A DNA stretch of 32,125 bases from Candidatus Methanogaster sp. (lineage in GTDB: Archaea > Halobacteriota > Methanosarcinia > Methanosarcinales > Methanogasteraceae). The notes beneath the pieces were generated by a model. That model saw only the letters and a list, made by a program, of their open reading frames with translations, was not told the DNA's origin and ran no database searches. The translations under genes were made by a program, and so were the position numbers. Where the stretch lies: the NCBI GenBank assembly GCA_013572355.1, contig QBUV01000096.1, forward strand, positions 1 through 32,125, given 5' to 3'. Shown here piece by piece: positions 17,827-27,376 of the stretch (position 1 is the stretch's first letter; the number at the start of each line of letters is the position of its first letter).

Positions 17827-18747
17827 TCAGCCATTCCTACCAAGCATCTTGCACGCCTGACAGAGCCCGTCCGTGCATGGCTCGCCGCAGACCCGGCACG
17901 GCACAAGCGATGCAGCAGGATACGCATCACCAAGCGCACCGATCATCCTGTCAAACCCGCGCACGATCCCGTGCTTGGTGCCAGGGTGCAGGTCCTCAAA
18001 CTCGCGCAAGAATACCCGCACACCAAGCCGGTATGCTTCGTCCATGTACGGGCACTCCTTCGGGCAGACGGAAAGCCCGACCGCGCCCGCGTACGCCACA
18101 ACTTCGCTTTCGGGAACGTTCCGTAAGGGCTTGATGCGCGGCACGAGACCTGGCTGCACCCTCCCGCCCACATGCGACAACCTCACAAGTCGCCTGATAT
18201 CGCCGCGCAGGTGATTGATGAGGATCGTCTGCGCCTCGTCATCGAGGTTGTGCCCGATCGCGAGATGGCTGGCTCCGAGTTGCTTCGCGGTTCTGTTGAG
18301 CAGGTTCTTCCGGAGCGCACCGCAGACCGAGCATGGCGGGCGGTCGCTCTCTTTCATGAGATCGTCGAGCGTTCTTCCGAATGCGTCCTTAAACGAGACG
18401 ATGGTGTGCGGAATTTCGAGGTCGGATGCGAGGTTGCTTGCGTTTTCGATCGTCTTTTCGCGGTAGCCGCTGATGCCTTCGTCAACCGTGATTGCGATGA
18501 TTCTGATCTTCCGGCTTGGCGCGAAGATCTTGTGCAGGAGGTGCAGGAGCGCGGAGCTGTCCTTGCCGCCGCTTAGTGCGACAGCGATCGTGCCCGGCCG
18601 GAGGTTGTACTTGCGGATGTCCCGCTTGACTTTGCGCGTGACGTCATCGATCAGGTGCTCTTTGCAGAGGTACATGCCTGAGTACGGCTGGAATACGACC
18701 GCGGGGTTGTTGCATTTGGTGCATGGGTGCTTGGCGATGATTTGCAT
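17827..18747 (-). CDS. tRNA 2-thiolation protein NcsA/TtuA-like (Ctu1 family)
   Basis: N-terminal CTKCNNPAVVFQPYSGMYLCKEH, PP-loop SGGKDSSALLHLL, CSVCGALRKNLLNRTAKQLGASHLAIGHNLDDEAQ, C-terminal CRVCGEPCTDGLCQAC zinc motifs. Confidence 0.93.
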   Translation of the reverse strand: MQIIAKHPCTKCNNPAVVFQPYSGMYLCKEHLIDDVTRKVKRDIRKYNLRPGTIAVALSGGKDSSALLHLLHKIFAPSRKIRIIAITVDEGISGYREKTIENASNLASDLEIPHTIVSFKDAFGRTLDDLMKESDRPPCSVCGALRKNLLNRTAKQLGASHLAIGHNLDDEAQTILINHLRGDIRRLVRLSHVGGRVQPGLVPRIKPLRNVPESEVVAYAGAVGLSVCPKECPYMDEAYRLGVRVFLREFEDLHPGTKHGIVRGFDRMIGALGDAYPAASLVPCRVCGEPCTDGLCQACKMLGRNG

Positions 18748-18893
18748 ATTCTATTCATCATCATTCTGCAGCATAAAATAAAATGGCACCACATGCTGCA
18801 CCGATCACGCGGCTGTCCGAAACGCAACCACAACCTTTAAAGTCCCCCGTCCAATATATGATAACCATCTCAAAATTGGATGATAAAGATACC

Positions 18894-19547
18894 ATGCCCA
18901 TCGAACCACTCAAACGGCTGGCGCTGTTAGGCGCTCTCGAATCGAACATCGCCATATCGTCTGCCGAATTTGCACAACATCTCGATACAAGCCCGCAGAC
19001 CGCATCTCGCAAGCTGCAACTTCTGGAACAGGAGAACATGATCGCAAGAAGGCTGATTCCGAACGGTCAGGAGATTATGATCACTGAAACAGGCATGATC
19101 GCTCTTCAGAAGGAGTATCAGGATTACCAGCAGATATTCGGAGGCGTTGATGAGATCAGGCTGGCTGGAGTGGTGTGCACCGGACTTGGCGAGGGAAGAT
19201 ACTACACCATGCTCGGTGGGTATCTCCAGCAGTTTGAGCAGAAACTTGGATTTACACCATATCCCGGAACATTGAATATCGAACTGAATCCCCACAGCGT
19301 AAATACGAGAAAACAGCTGGATGCTATGAACGACATTCGCATAGAAGGATTTGAGGATGGGGTTCGGACGTTTGGGTCTGCGAAATGTTTTAACGTGAAA
19401 ATCGATGGCACTTATGGCGCAATCGTCATCCCGAACCGAAAGAACTATCCCGATAACATAATCGAGGTTATGGCGCCTGTAAATCTCAGGGAGCATCTGC
19501 GGGTCGATGATGAGAGTAAGGTGGAGGTAGTACTATGCAGAACCTAA
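18894..19547 (+). CDS. ribK: CTP-dependent riboflavin kinase with N-terminal winged-HTH (RibK/RbkR-type bifunctional regulator)
   Basis: Winged helix AISSAEFAQHLDTSPQTASRKLQLLEQENMIARRL followed by riboflavin kinase core RLAGVVCTGLGEGRYYTMLGGYLQQFEQKLGFTPYPGTLNIEL. TTTAAA at 18836 supports start 18894 over the earlier ATGs. Confidence 0.93.
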   Translation: MPIEPLKRLALLGALESNIAISSAEFAQHLDTSPQTASRKLQLLEQENMIARRLIPNGQEIMITETGMIALQKEYQDYQQIFGGVDEIRLAGVVCTGLGEGRYYTMLGGYLQQFEQKLGFTPYPGTLNIELNPHSVNTRKQLDAMNDIRIEGFEDGVRTFGSAKCFNVKIDGTYGAIVIPNRKNYPDNIIEVMAPVNLREHLRVDDESKVEVVLCRT

Positions 19548-20206
19548 AAGACGCAATCGATGCGATTAGAAACGACAGAATGATACTGTTATATGACGCC
19601 GCGGATCGCGAAGGCGAGACTGACTTTATGATACCGGCAAGATCGATCAGCCCGCAGGACATTTCCGAGATGCGCATCTACGGCGGTGGGCTTTTGTGCG
19701 CTGTGATACCGGATGCGGCTGCCGAGCGTCTCGGGCTTCCGTTCATGGCCGATATTCTCAGGCGTCTGCCAGATCTGGCACATCTCGCCGAAGGAGACCT
19801 GCATTACGACACCCGTTCCTCGTTTTCACTCTGGGTAAATCACAGGGACACGTTCACAGGCATCCCTGACCGGGATCGCGCGCTCACCATCCGCAAACTG
19901 GACGAGATCGTTAAGTCCACGCTTGCCGGAGATGCGGTCGATTTTTCAAGCGAGTTTCGATCCCCGGGTCACGTTGCAGTTCTGCGCGGTGCAAAAGACC
20001 TATTAAAAGAGCGTAAAGGGCAGACCGAACTCTCGATAGCGCTTGCAGAACTTGCAGGCATCAACCCGGTGCTCTGCATCTGCGAGATGCTCGATTCGGA
20101 GACCGGGTATGCACTGACAAAAGAGGATGCGAAAAAATACGCATTAAAAAATGATCTGGTCTTTGTGGAAGGGGAAGAGATCGTATCCGGATATGAAAAA
20201 GGTTGA
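19535..20206 (+). CDS. ribB: 3,4-dihydroxy-2-butanone 4-phosphate synthase
   Basis: MILLYDAADREGETDFMIPARSISPQDISEMRIYGGGLLCAVI...SLWVNHRDTFTGIPDRDRALTI...FRSPGHVAVLRG; overlaps ribK. Confidence 0.96.
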   Translation: MQNLKDAIDAIRNDRMILLYDAADREGETDFMIPARSISPQDISEMRIYGGGLLCAVIPDAAAERLGLPFMADILRRLPDLAHLAEGDLHYDTRSSFSLWVNHRDTFTGIPDRDRALTIRKLDEIVKSTLAGDAVDFSSEFRSPGHVAVLRGAKDLLKERKGQTELSIALAELAGINPVLCICEMLDSETGYALTKEDAKKYALKNDLVFVEGEEIVSGYEKG

Positions 20207-20211
20207 GCGCA

Positions 20212-20586
20212 TCAAGCACTCAACGCTTTCAACCGTTCGATGTTCTTCATCGCTTCCTCTACCTCTAACTTCTTTTTCTCCTCCAATTTCACTATAATTT
20301 CACTGATAGGAACCTTGAGCGAATATACCTTGTAGGGGCGGCCTTTTCCTGGCTTCTTCTCGTCGGTTTCGGCGACCCAGCCGTGTGCGCGCAGTTCTCG
20401 CATCGCAATACTGACTTCGGGCTGCCTTAAGTCCGAGCCAACCTCGAGGTCTTTTGACGTCGCTGTATCAACGCCTTTCAGATACGCAAGAACCTTGGCA
20501 GTATTCCGTTTCAGTCCTTGTTTGATCAATATGTCGACGAATTCCTCATCGTCGTCGTCCAGTACTTTAACTGATAAATCTTTCAT
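20212..20586 (-). CDS. Winged-HTH transcriptional regulator
   Basis: LIKQGLKRNTAKVLAYLKGVDTATSKDLEVGSDLRQPEVSIAMRELRAHGWVAETDEKKPGKGRPYKVYSLKVPISEI. Confidence 0.85.
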   Translation of the reverse strand: MKDLSVKVLDDDDEEFVDILIKQGLKRNTAKVLAYLKGVDTATSKDLEVGSDLRQPEVSIAMRELRAHGWVAETDEKKPGKGRPYKVYSLKVPISEIIVKLEEKKKLEVEEAMKNIERLKALSA

Positions 20587-20657
20587 GAGTTATCACCACC
20601 CCCGAATATGTATTTGTCACATATAAATCTTGCGGTTAAAAACAACATATATACTTG

Positions 20658-21536
20658 TTATTTCTTTGCCCCTTCAAGTTCCCCGCGCAGCGCAATCGAT
20701 GCCGTACTCAGGAACTCGGACTGCTTGTCCTCCTCGAGATTTCCGATTCTGGACCGAACCGCATTCTCGTAATGCTGTATCACGGTGTCGTTATCGATCG
20801 ATCCGATCGAGGACAGTTCCAGCGCAAGCAAGTCCAGCGTCGATAGGTATATTCTTGGTCCGAGTGGGACTCCGAGCTTCCGCATCGCTCTTGTGGTGCT
20901 CACGAGTGGATGAAATAACGATTTGAGGCGGGATGCGAACTTTTTGTAGTAATACTCTGTATGTTGGGCTGCGATCTTAAGTTCGGTCTCCTTGTCAGGA
21001 TAATTAACAACGATCCTTGCGTTGAACCGATCCAGGATGTGCTGCGGAACTTCGGTGATGCCTGAGATGTCGTAGGGGTTCATGGTTGCGATCACGTTCG
21101 CGCGAAGCGGTTTGGTGATCGGGGTCTTCGGGAACGAGACCTGCCACTCCGCCATGATCTCTGTGAATATGATCAGCGTGTACTCGCTGAAACGGTTCAG
21201 TTCATCGGCATACACGATTCCCGGCATATCGCTGCCATGCGCACTAAAGAGCGGTCCTGCAAGGATATCCACCTCGCCTTCCCGGTACTTCCCGATATCA
21301 AGGTCGCCAATGAGATCGCTTGGAAGCGCATCCTGACTGCCGGTCACCCGCACGTACGGGATGTCCCCAACCTCTTTTTTCAGGGAAGAGACCATCTGGT
21401 TAACGGCAAGCGTTTTCGCGGTACCCGGAGGTCCTTCGATCAAGAGATGGAAGCGAAGCCCGAGTCGAATTGCTTCTGCGAAGAGGCGGAGGTAGCGCTT
21501 CATCTCCTCCTGCCCAAATACTACGAGTTCGACCAT
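20658..21536 (-). CDS. MoxR-type AAA+ ATPase (no adjacent vWA gene)
   Basis: MVELVVFGQEEMKRYLRLFAEAIRLGLRFHLLIEGPPGTAKTLAVNQM, Walker B GIVYADELNRFSEYT, ANVIATMNPYDISGITEVPQHILDRFNARIVVNYP. Start 21536 chosen within a longer ORF. Confidence 0.88.
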   Translation of the reverse strand: MVELVVFGQEEMKRYLRLFAEAIRLGLRFHLLIEGPPGTAKTLAVNQMVSSLKKEVGDIPYVRVTGSQDALPSDLIGDLDIGKYREGEVDILAGPLFSAHGSDMPGIVYADELNRFSEYTLIIFTEIMAEWQVSFPKTPITKPLRANVIATMNPYDISGITEVPQHILDRFNARIVVNYPDKETELKIAAQHTEYYYKKFASRLKSLFHPLVSTTRAMRKLGVPLGPRIYLSTLDLLALELSSIGSIDNDTVIQHYENAVRSRIGNLEEDKQSEFLSTASIALRGELEGAKK

Positions 21537-21706
21537 GTATGGCAGTACGGGGTGCGGCATCAAAAGGATTTGCATATCCGGTCGGATGCATAGGGCACCG
21601 GATGTGACGCGAGAATCATAAAAATCAGGGAACCCACCAAATCCCTTAAGACGCCTCACGTCTACACTTTTTTATGATAATAATATTTTCACATGGAGGA
21701 CTATAA

Positions 21707-23047
21707 TTGGACGATATTGGAATTATCGCAGTTGGCGGATATAATGAGATGGGCAGGAATATGACAGCGGTGCATGTCGGTGGCGACATCATCATCTTTG
21801 ATATGGGGCTCCGTCTCGATCAGGTGCAGATTCATGAGGATGTGGAGATCGAACGGATGCATTCGCTCGATCTGATCAAGATAGGCGCGATACCGGACGA
21901 TACCGTGCTGAAGGGGGTGAACGGCACGGTTCGCGCAATCGTCTGTACACACGGGCACCTCGATCACATAGGGGCAATCTCGAAACTGGCACACAGGTAC
22001 CGTGCCCCTATAATCGCAACCCCTTACACGATCGGCCTCATCGAACAGTTGATCAAGTCGGAACGAAAGTTCCCGGCAGAGAACGAACTAGTCAAGATGA
22101 ACGCTGGCGAGACAAAGGAGGTCTCAAAAAACCTCTCGATAGAATTCATAAGGGTCCAGCACAGCACTCTTGACTGCGTCTTCATTGCGGTGCACACCCC
22201 GCGGGGCATTCTTCTGTATGCGAATGACTTCAAGATGGACCGGACGCCGACGCTCGGAGAGCCACCAGACATAAAGCGGCTCAAGCAGATCGGCAAGGAA
22301 GGCGTCTTTTTGATGATCACAGAGAGCACCAATGCCGCAATCGCTGGAAAGACGCCGTCAGAACGGATCGCAAAGGCTATGCTCAACGATGTGCTCACCG
22401 GTACCGAGGAGACTGAGTCAGGGGTCCTCGTGACCACGTTCTCGTCTCACATCGCAAGGATCGCGGCCACCCTGGAAATCGCAAAGAAGATGGATCGTAT
22501 TCCCGTACTTATGGGACGCTCGATGGATAAATATGTGAAATTGGCAGCGAAGATGGGGTATGTCCAGCTTCCGGAAAATCTGAAGATATATGGCGTGCGG
22601 AAGAACATAGATAAAGCGTTTGCAAGAATCGCATCCGAAGGAAAGGAGAAGTATCTTCCGATCGTGACAGGACATCAGGGAGAGCCTGGCGCCGTGCTTG
22701 AGCGGATATCGATGGATAATACGCCCTACCGGATTGAGAGCGGGGACAAGGTAATATTTTCTGCAAATGTGATTCCAACTCCAAGCACGCGTGCAAACAG
22801 GCACGCTCTCGAGACGAAACTTAAGATGCGCGGAGCACGCATCTACGATGGAGTTCATGTCTCAGGACATGCATCGAAGGAGGATCACTGGGAGTTGCTG
22901 CGCATGGTAAATCCGGAACATGTGATCCCTGCACACGGGAACCTCGTAATGCACAGTTCCTACATCGAGATGGCTGAGAGTACCGGATACGTGCTCGGCG
23001 ATACCCTCCATCTGCTCAGAAACGGGGAGGAATTGGTTCTTGGATGA
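21707..23047 (+). CDS. Archaeal RNase J (beta-CASP metallo-beta-lactamase ribonuclease)
   Basis: TTG start with GGAGGA upstream; GGYNEMGRNMTAVHVG, THGHLDHIGA, HSTLDCVFIAVHTPRGILLYANDFK, VTGHQGEPGAVLERI, VHVSGHASKEDHWELLRMVNPEHVIPAHGN. Confidence 0.95.
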   Translation: MDDIGIIAVGGYNEMGRNMTAVHVGGDIIIFDMGLRLDQVQIHEDVEIERMHSLDLIKIGAIPDDTVLKGVNGTVRAIVCTHGHLDHIGAISKLAHRYRAPIIATPYTIGLIEQLIKSERKFPAENELVKMNAGETKEVSKNLSIEFIRVQHSTLDCVFIAVHTPRGILLYANDFKMDRTPTLGEPPDIKRLKQIGKEGVFLMITESTNAAIAGKTPSERIAKAMLNDVLTGTEETESGVLVTTFSSHIARIAATLEIAKKMDRIPVLMGRSMDKYVKLAAKMGYVQLPENLKIYGVRKNIDKAFARIASEGKEKYLPIVTGHQGEPGAVLERISMDNTPYRIESGDKVIFSANVIPTPSTRANRHALETKLKMRGARIYDGVHVSGHASKEDHWELLRMVNPEHVIPAHGNLVMHSSYIEMAESTGYVLGDTLHLLRNGEELVLG

Positions 23048-24128
23048 TAGTATGGGTGAATTTGAGAAAGAGCTTGCAAAGCGCGGCGATCTCGTCTACG
23101 AGTACCTCACATCCGCCCGGTACCAGGAGCGTTTCGTCCCTGAAGTGATCCACGACTCGGTGTACCTGTATCTGGGCGGGAGGCGCGGGAAGTCGCTGCG
23201 ACCTGCCGTACTGCTCTTCTCGTGCGGCGCCGCCGGTGGCGATGAAGAGATCGCACTTCCTGCAGCGGCTGCAATCGAAGTATTCCACACATGGACACTC
23301 GTGCACGATGACGTCATCGACCGGGATTGCATGCGGCGCGGCGGATACACGGTGCACGAGGAGTTTCGCAGGAGAGGGGCAGATCTCGGCTATGGTAACG
23401 ACGATGCTATGCGCTACGGCACATCGATTGCAATACTTGCAGGGGATGTCCAGCAGGGCTGGTCGGTCTCACTCTTATCCGAACTTGCAGAGCGCGGCGT
23501 CGACCCATCTGTTGTGCTGCACCTGATTCGGATGATGGAGACCGATGTCGTGCTGACGCTGCTCTCCGGACAGATATTTGATGTCCAGTACTCGAAAGCT
23601 CCGATCGAGTCGTTAAGCGAGGATAAGATCCTTGGGATGCTGTGGAGAAAAACAGGCGCATTGTATGAGTTTGCAGGAGCTGCCGGCGCAATGATCGGAC
23701 TATCCACAACAGACACGCGAAACGAACTGGTCCGGTCGATATCACAGTTCACAGGCAGGTGCGGCACCGCATTCCAGTTGCAGGACGACATCCTCGGCGT
23801 TGTTGGGGATACGAAGAAGCTCGGGAAGACTGTTGGTTCTGACATCAGGGAAGGGAAGCGGACGCTCATCGTGTACCATGCCTTTACGAATGCAAATGAG
23901 GCGCAGAAGAGGCGCATGTCCATGATACTCGGCAATGAGAATGCATCTGCCGAAGAGGCTGCCGAGGTTGTGGATATTCTATCCGAACTCGGGAGCATCG
24001 AGTACACAAGGGCGCTTGCTGACAGTTACGTTAAGGAAGCTAAAGAACAGTTAGAAGCGGTACCCGGATCTGAGTACAAGGACCTCCTGCTGGCGTGGGC
24101 AGAATATATGGTCAAGCGTGAGTCCTAA
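23040..24128 (+). CDS. idsA: Polyprenyl (geranylgeranyl/farnesyl) diphosphate synthase
   Basis: GGRRGKSLRPAVLLFSCGAAGG, LVHDDVIDRDCMRRGGYTVHEEF, FQLQDDILGVVGDTKKLGKTVGSDIREGKRTLI. Start at TTG 23040 or ATG 23052; overlaps the RNase J gene. Confidence 0.94.
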   Translation: MDDSMGEFEKELAKRGDLVYEYLTSARYQERFVPEVIHDSVYLYLGGRRGKSLRPAVLLFSCGAAGGDEEIALPAAAAIEVFHTWTLVHDDVIDRDCMRRGGYTVHEEFRRRGADLGYGNDDAMRYGTSIAILAGDVQQGWSVSLLSELAERGVDPSVVLHLIRMMETDVVLTLLSGQIFDVQYSKAPIESLSEDKILGMLWRKTGALYEFAGAAGAMIGLSTTDTRNELVRSISQFTGRCGTAFQLQDDILGVVGDTKKLGKTVGSDIREGKRTLIVYHAFTNANEAQKRRMSMILGNENASAEEAAEVVDILSELGSIEYTRALADSYVKEAKEQLEAVPGSEYKDLLLAWAEYMVKRES

Positions 24129-24177
24129 ACTACAACTACACATCAGAAACATCACAGATCCAAAGGATGGAAATGAC

Positions 24178-26826
24178 ATGAATGCAAAGAAATACGTTTA
24201 CTTCTTCGGCGACGGAAGAGCTGAAGGCAGCGCTCGAATGAAAGATCTCCTCGGATCGAAGGGCGCGAATCTCGCTGAGATGACGAATATTGGCATCCCG
24301 GTGCCCCCGGGATTTACGATCTCCACAGAGGCATGCACGCACTACTATGCAAACGATGGCGGATACCCGGACGGTCTCGAGGATGAGATCGATGAAAATC
24401 TCGCCCGCCTTGAGGAGTCCACTAAAAAATGGTTCGGCGATGCAGAAAACCCACTCCTCCTGTCAGTGCGCTCAGGTGCTGCGATCTCGATGCCGGGAAT
24501 GATGGATACTGTGCTTAATATCGGTCTTAACGATGAGAGCGTGGTAGGTATTTCCAAAATGGCGGGAAATGAGCGGTTTGCGTACGATTCGTACCGCAGG
24601 TTCGTGCAGATGTTCGGAAACGTGGTTTTAGGGATGGAGCACAGCGATTTCGAGCAGATTCTCGAAGAGAAGAAGAGATCACGCGGCGTTACGATGGACA
24701 CAGAACTCGATTCGGATGATCTCAAGGATCTCGTATCGAGATACAAGGAACTGGTAGAGAAGGAGACTGAGAGGGCGTTTCCGGATGATCCGAAAGAGCA
24801 GTTGAGGATGACGATCGATGCTGTGTTCGAGTCATGGAATACGGATCGAGCAAAAACATATAGAAATTTAAATAACATTCCGCACGATCTTGGTACAGGT
24901 GTCAACGTCCAGGTGATGGTATTCGGGAACATGGGCGCGGATTCCGGAACCGGTGTCTGCTTCACAAGGGACCCTGCAACAGGGGCGAACATCTTTTACG
25001 GCGAGTACCTGTTAAACGCACAGGGGGAGGACGTGGTTGCAGGACTCCGGACTCCGGAGACTCTTGATCACCTAAAAGATGAGATGCCTGAGATATATGA
25101 GGAACTGGCTGCCATACGCGAGAAACTGGAGAGGCATTACCGCGATGTGCAGGATATGGAGTTTACCATCGAATCGGGCACGCTTTACATGCTACAGACG
25201 AGAACCGGGAAGCGGACTGCGCAGGCTGCCGTGAAGACCGCTGTCGATATGGTGGGGGAGGGATTGATCGATAAGGATACCGCGATACTCCGCGTCGATC
25301 CGGATCAACTCGACCAGCTCCTGCACCCGATGATCGATCCGAAAGCAACTGTTGATGTGCTCGCAAAGGGCTTGGCAGCATCGCCGGGTGCGGCAGTCGG
25401 GAAAGTGGTCTTCTCATCCCACCGGGCACTGGAATGGGTTGAAAAAGACGAGAAAGAGAAGGTGATTCTGGTGCGGCGTGAGACGTCGCCAGACGATGTC
25501 GGCGGGATGGCTGCCTCGCAGGGGATACTTACGGCACGCGGCGGGATGACGAGCCACGCCGCGATCGTTGGGCGGGGCATGGGCAAGTGCTGTGTCGTCG
25601 GATGCAACGAGATTGATGTCGATCCGGAAGCGAACCGGTTCACGGTTGGCGATGTCGTGGTCAACGAGGGAGATTATATCACGCTTGACGGAACTAAAGG
25701 GGAAGTCATTCTCGGCATAACCGATCTCGTCGAGCCAGAGATGACCGGCGACTTTGAGACGCTGATGGGATGGGCTTCCCGCACAAAGAGACTTGGAGTG
25801 CGCACGAATGCGGATACCCCGCACGACAGCGAGGTTGCAAAGAACTTTGGCGCGGAAGGAATCGGCCTATGCAGGACAGAGCACATGTTCTTTGGTGAAG
25901 GGCGGCTGCCGATCGTGCAGCAGATGATCCTTGCAGATGATGAGGAATCGAGAAGGAAATCGCTTGATAAACTGATGCCGATGCAGAAGGAGGATTTCAA
26001 AGGTATATTTGAGGTCATGAAGGATCTTCCAGTGACTATTCGGCTGCTGGATCCTCCTCTGCATGAGTTTCTCCCAAAGACTGAGGAAGAGGTAAGAGAG
26101 GCCGCGTCACGCATGAATATGGGGGTGGATGAGTTGAAGAGCATCATCCGGAACCTGCACGAGGTCAACCCGATGCTCGGGCACCGCGGGTGCAGACTTG
26201 GCATCACGTATCCCGAGATCTACGAGATGCAGGTGCAGGCGATCTTCGAAGCGGCTTGTGAACTGGCAGCGGAGCGGGACGGACACCGGGTCATCCCCGA
26301 GATCATGATCCCACTTGTCGGGCACATAAACGAACTCAAGTTCACCAAAGAGCGGCTCGTAGAGACTGCGGGCGCAGTGATGGAGCGGTACGGCACAGAG
26401 ATCGAGTATATGGTCGGAACGATGATCGAGGTCCCGAGAGCCGCGGTCACCGCTGATGAGATCGCAACGGAGGCGGAGTTCTTCAGTTTCGGGACGAACG
26501 ACCTGACCCAGATGACATTCGGGTTTTCGAGGGACGATGTCGGAAAGTTCCTGCCGTTTTACGTGAAGGAGGGCATTCTTGAGTCCGATCCGTTCGTGAC
26601 GATCGATCAGGCCGGCGTCGGCAAACTTGTCGAGATGGGCACCCAGAAAGGGCGCAGCACAAAGCCAGACTTAAAGATCGGGATCTGCGGGGAGCACGGC
26701 GGCAATCCAGCGTCGGTTGAGTTCTGCCACCGCACAGGACTTGATTACGTCAGTTGCTCGCCATTTCGGATACCGATAGCGATACTTGCTGCGGCACAGG
26801 CAGCGGTGAAGGAGAGGGATGCCTGA
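24178..26826 (+). CDS. ppdK: Pyruvate, phosphate dikinase
   Basis: KYVYFFGDGRAEGSARMKDLLGSKGANLAEMTNIGIPVPPGFTISTEAC, GGMTSHAAIVGRGMGKCCVVGC, EGIGLCRTEHMFF, SFGTNDLTQMTFGFSRDDVGKFL, ICGEHGGNPASVEFCHRTGLDYVSCSPFRIPIA. Confidence 0.97.
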   Translation: MNAKKYVYFFGDGRAEGSARMKDLLGSKGANLAEMTNIGIPVPPGFTISTEACTHYYANDGGYPDGLEDEIDENLARLEESTKKWFGDAENPLLLSVRSGAAISMPGMMDTVLNIGLNDESVVGISKMAGNERFAYDSYRRFVQMFGNVVLGMEHSDFEQILEEKKRSRGVTMDTELDSDDLKDLVSRYKELVEKETERAFPDDPKEQLRMTIDAVFESWNTDRAKTYRNLNNIPHDLGTGVNVQVMVFGNMGADSGTGVCFTRDPATGANIFYGEYLLNAQGEDVVAGLRTPETLDHLKDEMPEIYEELAAIREKLERHYRDVQDMEFTIESGTLYMLQTRTGKRTAQAAVKTAVDMVGEGLIDKDTAILRVDPDQLDQLLHPMIDPKATVDVLAKGLAASPGAAVGKVVFSSHRALEWVEKDEKEKVILVRRETSPDDVGGMAASQGILTARGGMTSHAAIVGRGMGKCCVVGCNEIDVDPEANRFTVGDVVVNEGDYITLDGTKGEVILGITDLVEPEMTGDFETLMGWASRTKRLGVRTNADTPHDSEVAKNFGAEGIGLCRTEHMFFGEGRLPIVQQMILADDEESRRKSLDKLMPMQKEDFKGIFEVMKDLPVTIRLLDPPLHEFLPKTEEEVREAASRMNMGVDELKSIIRNLHEVNPMLGHRGCRLGITYPEIYEMQVQAIFEAACELAAERDGHRVIPEIMIPLVGHINELKFTKERLVETAGAVMERYGTEIEYMVGTMIEVPRAAVTADEIATEAEFFSFGTNDLTQMTFGFSRDDVGKFLPFYVKEGILESDPFVTIDQAGVGKLVEMGTQKGRSTKPDLKIGICGEHGGNPASVEFCHRTGLDYVSCSPFRIPIAILAAAQAAVKERDA

Positions 26827-27187
26827 AGTCAGAAAGGTCCTGCTGCTCTTAAAGAACATGGTCTATGAGAGTACAAGCCCGCTTGAGACCCTGCGGTTTG
26901 CAAAATACTACCGGAAGAAAGGGCTTGGCGTCATAGTGATACTCTGGGGGCCGATGGGGGTTGTGCTCGCAAAGGCAGGAAAGCACCGCGGCGCACCTGC
27001 GTACGATGCAAAGATCGTGGAGTGCATCGAGCTCGGGGTGGAGTTTAAGTGCTGCCAGCTCGCTGCTGACATCATCGGGCTCGAGGAGGCTGAACTGATA
27101 CCCGGAATCGAGATGATCGAGTCGCATGTCGTTGCGGAACTGTTCATTGAGTACCAGAGCGAGGGAGAGTTGATTATTAGTTTGTGA
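26819..27187 (+). CDS. DsrE/DsrF-like family protein
   Basis: MPEVRKVLLLLKNMVYESTSPLETLRFAKYYRKKGLGVIVILWGPMGVVLAKAG...KIVECIELGVEFKCCQLAADIIGLEEAELIPGIEM; overlaps the ppdK stop by 8 nt. Confidence 0.85.
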   Translation: MPEVRKVLLLLKNMVYESTSPLETLRFAKYYRKKGLGVIVILWGPMGVVLAKAGKHRGAPAYDAKIVECIELGVEFKCCQLAADIIGLEEAELIPGIEMIESHVVAELFIEYQSEGELIISL

Positions 27188-27376
27188 CCACGAAAGGGTC
27201 ATTGAGCATTACCTGCAATCAAACGAACCTCGGCACTGCTTCGGGATCGCATCGATCAAATCCCGGATGGGCGCGGGTGTGCGGATTGCCCGGATAAACT
27301 ATTCGTATCGGCGATTGGGTAAAGATATATGGCATCGACCAATAATTGATGCTAAACTGTCAAGAGATGTGCTACC

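Noticed and set aside
18172-18576. 134-aa plus-strand ORF opposite the ncsA-like gene
   Set aside because: Antisense shadow of a clearly conserved gene; Arg/Val-rich composition typical of GC-driven shadow ORFs. The same applies to the other antisense ORFs at 951-1385, 2853-3341, 9809-10393, 14526-15023, 15144-15974, 23414-24007 and 24345-24992.
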